This document shows, piece by piece, positions 6,516-11,617 of a DNA stretch of 11,617 bases. Below the pieces are notes generated by a model, which made no database searches, was not told where the DNA came from, and worked only from the letters and a program-made list of their open reading frames with translations. The stretch's first letter is position 1. Each line of letters opens with the position of its first letter. Made by a program: the position numbers and the translations under genes. Source of the DNA: JAIBJN01 sp035461525 (GTDB lineage: Bacteria > Actinomycetota > Thermoleophilia > Gaiellales > Gaiellaceae); NCBI GenBank assembly GCA_035461525.1, contig DATHVD010000004.1:1-11617 (forward strand), given 5' to 3'.

Positions 6516-6529
6516 GTGACGTTGTCCCC

Positions 6530-7696
6530 TCAGGCCAGGAGGTGGTGGTGGCGGCGGAGCGCCGCCAGCACGGACTCGACGTCCTCAGTCGAGTTGTAGC
6601 CGTGGAAGGAGACGCGCAGGTTCCCGTCCCGCGACGAGGTGACGACGCCGTCCTCCTTCAGGGCGGCGACGAGGGCGTGCTCGTCCGTGGACGCGATCGC
6701 CACCATCGGCCCGCGGCGCTTCGGGTCGCGAGGCGTGACGACGCGGCCGCCGAGCTCGTCGACGCCGTCGATCAGGGCGGCGGTCAGCCCGCGGACGTGC
6801 CCCTCGGTCTCGGAGACGCCGAGCTCGCGGGCCAGCTCGATCCCCGCGATTCCGGCGTAGATGCTCGGGATCGGCGGCGTGCCGAACTCGAAGCGGCGCG
6901 CCGTCGCCGAGGGCGAGTAGTCGTGGATGTCCATCAGGAAGATGTCCTCGTCGGCGAACCAGCCGGTGCTCGTCGGGCGGATCGACTCGACCAGGTCGCT
7001 GCGGCAGTAGAGGAACGCGAGCCCGGCCGAGCCGAGCAGGTACTTGACGGTGCCGGCGGCGAGGAAGTCGCAGCCGAGCGCGCGCACGTCGATGGGGATC
7101 GCTCCCGCGGCCTGGTAGGCGTCCACGAGCACGAGCGCGCCCCGCTCGTGGGCGAGGCGCGCGACGCCCTCGACGTCGATCCGGCTGCCGTTCCGGAAGC
7201 AGACCTGCGAGACGCAGACGAGCGCCGTCCGCTCGTCGATCGCCGCGGCGAAGTACTCGAGCGGAATCGTCGCGTCGCCGGCCTCGGGCACATGGACGAC
7301 CTGCCGCCCGCGCAACTCCTGGGCGTGGGCGATCTGCCCCACCGTGGGGAACTCGAAGTCGGAGACGACGATGCTCGTCCGCTCGCCCTCGAAGCGAAGG
7401 CCGGAGAAGAGCGCGCTCACGCCCGCGGAGAGCGAGGTCGTCACCGCCACCTCGTCCGGGTCGGCGCCGACGAGGCCCGCGAACGCGCCCCGCGCGGCCT
7501 CGGCCCGGCCGACCCAGTACTCCCACGGCGCCCCCTGCTCGTCCCAGTCGCGCAGGTAGTCCTCGTAGGCGGAGCGCACGGCGTCCGAGAGGGCCCCCTG
7601 CGAGCAGCTGTTCACGTACGTGAGCCGCTCGAGGATGGGGAAGCGGCGGCGCACGCGCCCGGGCAGCGCGCCGGCGGGAGGGGCGCTAGCGGCCAA
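6530..7696 (-). CDS. Class V aminotransferase-fold PLP enzyme (kynureninase/cysteine desulfurase-like)
   Basis: 388 residues from TTG 7696; AGAAGG (7703-7708 on the minus strand) sits 6 nt upstream, supporting this rare start over the GTG at 7654, which has no SD. The start overlaps the last 11 bp of livF, so translation is coupled. Fold-type I class V features: RLTYVNSCSQGALSD (24-38), VAVTTSLSAGVSALF (83-97), SDFEFPTVGQ (112-121), the PLP ring Asp D192 and Gln195 in VDAYQAAGAIPIDV, Schiff-base lysine K218 in AAGTVKYLLGSAGLAFLY, FEFGTPPIPSIY (269-280), and a substrate-carboxylate Arg such as R361 in LRVSFHGYN. Relatives include kynureninase, cysteine desulfurase, isopenicillin epimerase and serine-glyoxylate aminotransferase; sequence alone does not choose. 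A TDO-family neighbour makes a kynureninase-like C-C lyase attractive, and its place in the Liv operon suggests it acts on an imported amino acid (both inference). Confidence 0.85.
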   Translation of the reverse strand: MAASAPPAGALPGRVRRRFPILERLTYVNSCSQGALSDAVRSAYEDYLRDWDEQGAPWEYWVGRAEAARGAFAGLVGADPDEVAVTTSLSAGVSALFSGLRFEGERTSIVVSDFEFPTVGQIAHAQELRGRQVVHVPEAGDATIPLEYFAAAIDERTALVCVSQVCFRNGSRIDVEGVARLAHERGALVLVDAYQAAGAIPIDVRALGCDFLAAGTVKYLLGSAGLAFLYCRSDLVESIRPTSTGWFADEDIFLMDIHDYSPSATARRFEFGTPPIPSIYAGIAGIELARELGVSETEGHVRGLTAALIDGVDELGGRVVTPRDPKRRGPMVAIASTDEHALVAALKEDGVVTSSRDGNLRVSFHGYNSTEDVESVLAALRRHHHLLA

Positions 7697-8408
7697 GGTA
7701 GGCCTTCTTCAGCTCCTCGTTGCGAAGCAGCGCGCCCGCACGGTCGGCGAGGACGAGGTTCCCGGTCTGCAGGACGTAGCCCCAGTCGGCGATCCCGAGC
7801 GACACGTTCGCATTCTGCTCGACGACGAGGATTGCCACGCCCGTCTCGTGCACCTGCTTGATGATCTCGAAGTTCTTCTCGACGAGGATCGGCGCGAGGC
7901 CCATCGAGGGCTCGTCCATGAGGAGGAGCCGCGGGCGCGACATGAGCGCGCGGCCCATCGCCAGCATCTGCTGCTCCCCGCCCGAGAGCGTGCCGGCCAG
8001 CTGCGACCGGCGCTCGTAGAGGAGCGGGAAGAGGTCGTAGACGCGCTCGAAGTCCTCGTCGAGGTCGTCGTGGCGGAGGTACGCGCCCATCTCGAGGTTC
8101 TCGAGCACGCTCATCGGCGCGAAGACACGCCGGTTCTCCGGCACGATCGCCAGGCCGAGCCTGATCCGGTAGCTCGTCGTCCGCTCGGTCACGTCCTCGC
8201 CCGCGAAGACGACCGACCCCGAGCGTGGGCGGACGATGCCGAGGATCGTCTTCAGCGTCGTCGACTTGCCGGAGGCGTTTCCGCCGAGGAGGCAGACGAG
8301 CTCGCCCTCGCCGACCTCGAGCGAGACGCCCTGGAGGATGTGGATGGGCCCGTAGTAGGTGTTCACCTCGTCGAGGCGGAGGATCGGGTCAGGGCGCGCG
8401 CCGTTCAC
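7686..8408 (-). CDS. livF: LivF-type branched-chain amino-acid ABC transporter ATPase
   Basis: 240 residues, GTG start at 8408 in a GTGA overlap with livG, with a strong GGAGAAGG SD 7 nt upstream; the frame is open further upstream, but conservation begins here. Order of motifs: A-loop tyrosine region NTYYGP (16-21), Walker A GGNASGKST (42-50), VPENRRVFAPMSVLENL (89-105, the Q-loop region in LivF form), ABC signature LSGGEQQ (141-147), Walker B LLLMDE (161-166), and VVEQN (195-199), where LivF proteins carry Gln in place of the switch His. The ATPase pairs with LivG on the cytosolic face of LivHM. Walker A reads N-A-S-G-K rather than N-G-A-G-K, but the essential Gly-Lys-Ser is kept. The length is standard. 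The downstream PLP gene begins inside it. Confidence 0.93.
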   Translation of the reverse strand: MNGARPDPILRLDEVNTYYGPIHILQGVSLEVGEGELVCLLGGNASGKSTTLKTILGIVRPRSGSVVFAGEDVTERTTSYRIRLGLAIVPENRRVFAPMSVLENLEMGAYLRHDDLDEDFERVYDLFPLLYERRSQLAGTLSGGEQQMLAMGRALMSRPRLLLMDEPSMGLAPILVEKNFEIIKQVHETGVAILVVEQNANVSLGIADWGYVLQTGNLVLADRAGALLRNEELKKAYLGR

Positions 8409-9202
8409 TCGCCCGCCTTCTCCTCGCGGACGGCGCTCGCCCCCAGGTAGGCCTCGACGACGCGGGGGTCGGTGGCGACGGCCTCGAAGGAGCCCTCGGC
8501 GATCTTGACGCCGTGGTCGAGGGCGACGACGCGGTCGGAGATGCCCTCGACGACGTGCATGTCGTGCTCGATCACGAGGATCGTGTACCCGCCTTCCTCG
8601 CGCAGGCGCCCGATCAGCTCCGTGATCTCGTGCGTCTCGACCGGGTTCATCCCGGCGGCGGGCTCGTCGAGGAGGAGGAGGCGCGGCGAGGTTCCCGTCG
8701 CGCGGGCGATCTCGAGCCGCCGCCGGTTCGCGTACGACAGGCTGTAGGCCGGCTGCTCCATGCGGTACCCGACGAGGCGCTTGCCGAAGAAGGAGAGCTT
8801 CTCCTCGGCGAGCGCGTCCACCTCGCGCTCCTCGCGCCGTGCGAAGGGCGTCCGCAGCGCCGACTGCCACACCTTCGCGCGCGTGTTTCCGTAGGTGGCC
8901 GCCTTCACGTTCTCCTTCACGGTCATGTTCAGGAAGAGGCGCAGCGTCTGGAACGTCCGCGCGATGCCGAGCTGGGCGATCTTGTGCGGCTCCATCCCGA
9001 CGATGCTCTTGCCGTCGAAGACGATGTCGCCGCCGTCGGGCTCGTAGATGCCGGTGACGAGGTTGAAAAGCGTCGTCTTCCCGGCGCCGTTCGGGCCGAT
9101 GACGCTGACGATCTCGCCCGGCTCGATTGCGAGGTCGAGCTGGCTCATGACGGCGAGGCCGCCGAAGCTCTTGCTCACCTTGCGCAGCTCCAGGAGCGCC
9201 AT
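8405..9202 (-). CDS. livG: LivG-type branched-chain amino-acid ABC transporter ATPase
   Basis: 265 residues from ATG 9202, whose A is the last base of the livM stop (TGATG). Motifs: Walker A GPNGAGKTT (36-44), IARTFQTLRLFLNMTVKENV (80-99) with Q-loop Q85, signature LSYANRRRLEIARA (155-168), Walker B LLLLDE (175-180) followed by PAAGMNPVET, which is typical of LivG, and switch His H213 in VIEHDMHVVEGISDRV. The C-terminal AEGSFEAVATDPRVVEAYLG is the usual LivG end, with a short charged tail. The signature reads LSYAN where most LivG have LSYGQ; the serine that contacts ATP is kept. It energises uptake together with LivF. Length is normal; the subfamily call is secure, while the transported amino acid is not determinable. 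Confidence 0.94.
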   Translation of the reverse strand: MALLELRKVSKSFGGLAVMSQLDLAIEPGEIVSVIGPNGAGKTTLFNLVTGIYEPDGGDIVFDGKSIVGMEPHKIAQLGIARTFQTLRLFLNMTVKENVKAATYGNTRAKVWQSALRTPFARREEREVDALAEEKLSFFGKRLVGYRMEQPAYSLSYANRRRLEIARATGTSPRLLLLDEPAAGMNPVETHEITELIGRLREEGGYTILVIEHDMHVVEGISDRVVALDHGVKIAEGSFEAVATDPRVVEAYLGASAVREEKAGE

Positions 9203-10641
9203 CAGACGGGGCTCTCCACGCGCGGCGTCCCGAGGAGGCCGTGCGGCCGGGTCACCATCATGCTGACGAGGACGGCGCCGAAGAGGAGCTGCCGCGTGAT
9301 GCTCGGCTCGTAGACGAGGCGGTTCTCCCACACGAACGCGGCCAGATAGATCGTGGGCACGAGCAGGAGGAGGCGGGTGTCCGGCCGCACCTGCGTCAGC
9401 GTGAGGACGGCCGCGATCAGAAGCACGAAGGCGAGGTTCCCGATCGTCGCCCGGTCGGTGTCGGGGAGGACGAGCCAGGCGTCGAGCAGGCCGGAGCCGA
9501 GGCCGCCCCCGGCCGTCTCGCCCTCGACGCCGGGCGGCCAGACGGCGGCGACGATCGCGTGCACTGCGAAGCCGAACGCAACGACCGCGCCGGCGAGGAT
9601 CGCCAGGCGCTGCCACGGCCGGACGACGGCGACGAGCAGCAGGACGAGCACGATGTAGAAGAGATAGCGCGCGTTCTCCGGCGTGCGCAGGATCTCCGGC
9701 ACGGAAGCGACGATGACGGCGCCGAGGACTGCTCCGGAGATCGAGCCGGCCCCACCGAGGATGAGCGCCGCGTAGATCATGATCAGGAGCACGACCTCGA
9801 AGTTCTGCGGGAAGACGCCGCGCTGGACGGCGGCGAAGATGGCGCCGCTGAGGCCGGCGATCGCCGCGCCCATCATGAAGGCGAGCAGCTTGAGCCGGTT
9901 CACCGGCGTCGTCATCAGCTCGGCGGCGAGCGGGTCCTCGCGGGAGGCTCGCCAGGCGCGCCCGGTCCTCGACTCGTTGACGTAGTAGAGCGCGATCACG
10001 ACGACGGCGAAGACGCCCAGGAGCAACCAGAAGTAGTCCTTCGTGGACGTGAGCTCGAAGCCGAAGATCTGCATCGCGTCCACGCCCGGGATGCCGTTGG
10101 GGCCGCCGGTGAGGTTGATCGGGCGGTCGCTGAAGGGCAGCGTCAGGCGGTCGAGATTGAGTGCGAGCTCGACGAAGATCTGGGCGAAGAACAGCGTCGT
10201 GATCGCCAGGTAGTCGCCGACGAGCCGCCACGAGGGCAGCCCCAGCAGCAGCCCGAGGAGCGCCGAGGCCGTGACGACGAGCGGGATCGCCAGCTCGGTG
10301 GGCAGGTGGATGTCGAACTTGCCCGACGAGACCCAGGCGTACATGTAGGCGCCGAAGCCGTAGAAGGCGACGTAGCCGAGGTCGAGCAGCCCCGCCCAGC
10401 CCACGACGATGTTGAGCCCGAGCGCGAGCAGTGCGAAGAGGAGCACGTTCACGCCCACGCGCATGAGGAACGGCGACTCGGTGAGGATGGCGAAGAGCGA
10501 GCAGGCGATCAGGAAGAGGAGGAAGCGCGGGCCCGGCCCGATGCGGCCGATCACCTTCCGCGCCGGGCCGGTCAGGCCCGTGTAGTACTCGGTCCGGAGC
10601 TCCTGCTGCTCGACCCACTCGTCCGTGCCGATCCGGTGCAT
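9202..10641 (-). CDS. livM: LivM-type branched-chain amino-acid ABC transporter permease with a C-terminal insertion
   Basis: 479 residues, ATG 10641, 7 nt after the livH stop; an AGAGG that begins in that stop codon serves as SD. The N-terminal 40 residues are hydrophilic. The LivM core follows: about six to eight hydrophobic segments, LGLNIVVGWAGLLDLGYVAFYGFGAY (74-99), GDYLAITTLFFAQI (142-155), NLTGGPNGIPGV (176-187), and the cytosolic ATPase-coupling loop TGRAWRASREDPLAAELM (226-243), then LGGAGSISGAVLGA (295-308). Standard LivM would end with one more TM and an RP-x-GLLG tail. Here YLFYIVLVLLLVAVVRP (326-342) is followed by about 105 extra residues with further hydrophobic stretches (345-367, 400-415, 422-438), and only then LLFGAVLVSMMVTRPHGLLG (452-471). 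The permease is therefore longer than E. coli LivM (425) and has a doubled terminal segment. Function as LivH partner is expected. Confidence 0.92.
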   Translation of the reverse strand: MHRIGTDEWVEQQELRTEYYTGLTGPARKVIGRIGPGPRFLLFLIACSLFAILTESPFLMRVGVNVLLFALLALGLNIVVGWAGLLDLGYVAFYGFGAYMYAWVSSGKFDIHLPTELAIPLVVTASALLGLLLGLPSWRLVGDYLAITTLFFAQIFVELALNLDRLTLPFSDRPINLTGGPNGIPGVDAMQIFGFELTSTKDYFWLLLGVFAVVVIALYYVNESRTGRAWRASREDPLAAELMTTPVNRLKLLAFMMGAAIAGLSGAIFAAVQRGVFPQNFEVVLLIMIYAALILGGAGSISGAVLGAVIVASVPEILRTPENARYLFYIVLVLLLVAVVRPWQRLAILAGAVVAFGFAVHAIVAAVWPPGVEGETAGGGLGSGLLDAWLVLPDTDRATIGNLAFVLLIAAVLTLTQVRPDTRLLLLVPTIYLAAFVWENRLVYEPSITRQLLFGAVLVSMMVTRPHGLLGTPRVESPV

Positions 10642-10648
10642 CGCGCCT

Positions 10649-11566
10649 CTAGACCTTCTTCAGGACCGGCGACCCGAGGATCCCGGTCGGACGCACGAGC
10701 ATGAACGTGATCAGGATCGCGAAGACGATCAGGTTCTGGAACGTGGAAGAGACGTAGCTCGCCGAGAAGGCCTCTGCGAGCCCGATCAGGAGCCCGCCCA
10801 GCATCGCGCCGGGGATGTTGCCGATGCCCCCGATCACCGCCGCCGTGAAGCCCTTGAGCCCGGCGATGAAGCCCATGAAGTGGAAGACGCGCTCGAAGAC
10901 GAGCCCGACCATGACTCCGGCGGCGCCCGCGAGGATCGAGCCGATGAAGAACGTCGCCACGATCACCCGGTCGACGTCGATTCCCATCATCGCCGCCGCC
11001 TCGCGGTCGTAGGAGACGGCGCGCATCGCCTTGCCCAGGCGCGTGCGGTTGACGAGCAGCGTCAGGGCGATCATGAGCGCCACCGCCGAGGTGATGACGA
11101 GGATGCGGACGAGCGAGATCCGCAGGGGGCCGACCTCGATGCCCGTGGTGACAGGGATCAGCTGGGGGGTGCTGTACGTCCGGAACTGCGCCGAGAAGAG
11201 CAGGAGCGCGCTCGCCTGCAGGAAGAAGGAGACGCCGATCGCGCTGATGAGCGGGGCGATGCGCGGCGCGTTGCGGAGGGGCCGGTAGGCGAAGCGCTCG
11301 ATCGTCACCCCGAGCAGGCCGGCGCCGAGCATGGCGGCGAGCAGCATCAGAATGAGCAGGGGCGCCACGGGGATCATCGTGTCGGAGGCGCCGCCGAACG
11401 CCGTCAAGACGAAGTAGCCGATGAAGGCGCCGATCATGTAGACGTCGCCGTGGGCGAAGTTGAGGAGCTTCAGGATCCCGTAGACCATCGAGTAGCCCAG
11501 GGCAATGAGTGCGTACACGCTCCCGAGCGTGACGCCGTTCACGAGCTGCTGGACGAAGAAATCCAC
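10649..11566 (-). CDS. livH: LivH-type branched-chain amino-acid ABC transporter permease
   Basis: 305 residues from GTG 11566. Typical LivH from the first residues: LVNGVTLGSVYALIALGYSMVYGILKLLNFAHGD (8-41), about eight hydrophobic segments, ERFAYRPLRNAPRIAPLISAIGVSFFLQ (90-117), the coupling loop RTRLGKAMRAVSYDREAAAMMGID (174-197), GLKGFTAAVIGGIGNIPGAMLGGLLIGLAE (236-265) and the terminal FMLVRPTGILG (288-298). With LivM it forms the inner-membrane channel of a HAAT-family importer (leucine/isoleucine/valine, but relatives also carry aromatic amino acids, amides or urea). It is the first gene of the leftward operon that can be seen; the usual upstream gene for the binding protein LivK would lie beyond the contig end. 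SD is weak (GGCAGG about 6 nt from the GTG). Length and motifs are normal. Confidence 0.95.
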   Translation of the reverse strand: MDFFVQQLVNGVTLGSVYALIALGYSMVYGILKLLNFAHGDVYMIGAFIGYFVLTAFGGASDTMIPVAPLLILMLLAAMLGAGLLGVTIERFAYRPLRNAPRIAPLISAIGVSFFLQASALLLFSAQFRTYSTPQLIPVTTGIEVGPLRISLVRILVITSAVALMIALTLLVNRTRLGKAMRAVSYDREAAAMMGIDVDRVIVATFFIGSILAGAAGVMVGLVFERVFHFMGFIAGLKGFTAAVIGGIGNIPGAMLGGLLIGLAEAFSASYVSSTFQNLIVFAILITFMLVRPTGILGSPVLKKV

Positions 11567-11598
11567 GTGAGCCTGCCGTTCGAGGCCCGGAGGGTCGT

Positions 11599-11617
11599 GG
11601 GGGGGGGGGGGGGGGGG
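11599..11617. other. Terminal 19-base G homopolymer, likely artefact
   Basis: The last 19 bases are all G, directly after TCGT. Such a run at a contig end is typical of no-signal G calls from two-colour short-read instruments carried into an assembly. Bases 11567-11598 before it (32 bp, upstream of livH) hold no gene or clear promoter. Confidence 0.8.

Noticed and set aside
6428..7861. 477-codon + strand frame over the class V PLP gene
   Set aside because: Its composition (Arg, Asp, Val, Ala in repetitive order) is that of an antisense shadow, and the minus strand encodes a full PLP enzyme with all key residues.
9241..10704. 487-codon open frame on the + strand, Glu/Asp/Arg-rich
   Set aside because: It is antisense to livM, whose TM segments and motifs are unmistakable. 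Long charged antisense frames are normal at this GC content; no domain or SD supports it.
11567..11598. Possible 3' end of a livK gene reading into livH
   Set aside because: One minus-strand frame stays open and would stop inside livH, but only about 10 codons are visible before the poly-G and nothing recognisable is encoded.
1..11617. Search for CRISPR arrays, IS ends, tRNA/rRNA, tandem repeats, phage or defence genes
   Set aside because: Nothing of the kind was seen; the window is almost fully explained by metabolic and transport genes on a uniform high-GC background.

Overview
The window looks like one complete short contig from a high-GC (about 70% by eye), GTG/TTG-tolerant bacterium. 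The best fit is a soil or sediment actinobacterium of the Thermoleophilia/Gaiellales kind. That placement is inference from GC content, TrpB2, the cupin-cyclase fusion and the gene style; no marker gene is present. The 3' end is a 19-base G run typical of a sequencing or assembly artefact, so the real sequence stops near 11598.

Layout, left to right: (1) 3-461, +, the C-terminal end of a membrane bPH_2 (DUF304/YdbT-like) protein, cut by the contig edge. (2) 458-5610, -, a tight five-gene leftward run. In transcription order it holds an aldo/keto reductase, an ornithine-cyclodeaminase/mu-crystallin family oxidoreductase, a PLP threonine/serine dehydratase-like enzyme, a TrpB2-type tryptophan synthase beta chain, and a cupin fused to a class III nucleotidyl cyclase domain. 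Gene borders are ATGA/GTGA overlaps or gaps of 18 and 10 nt. (3) 5641-6357, +, a short tryptophan 2,3-dioxygenase (TDO) family protein, divergent from the AKR across only 30 bp. (4) 6358-6529, a convergent intergenic region with GC hairpins and no gene. (5) 6530-11566, -, a second leftward run: LivH, LivM, LivG and LivF of a branched-chain/amphipathic amino-acid ABC importer, then a class V PLP enzyme (kynureninase/cysteine-desulfurase fold) whose start overlaps the end of livF. The substrate-binding protein (LivK) is not in the window; it could lie beyond the right end.

Taken together this is an amino-acid uptake and turnover locus. TrpB2 (makes Trp), a TDO-family protein (would open the indole ring) and a kynureninase-like PLP enzyme suggest tryptophan/kynurenine metabolism fed by a Liv-type importer, but no arylformamidase is visible and the TDO substrate-loop motif is altered. 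The dehydratase/OCD pair resembles the gene pairing of EutB/EutC (hydroxyectoine/ectoine use) and BhcB/BhcD (beta-hydroxyaspartate cycle), so an imine-forming plus imine-reducing step is a reasonable alternative theme. No phage, transposon, CRISPR, tRNA or rRNA was seen. The points most worth a second look are the cupin-cyclase fusion with replaced substrate-recognition residues, the TDO variant loop, the roughly 105-residue insertion in LivM, and the dehydratase/OCD pair.
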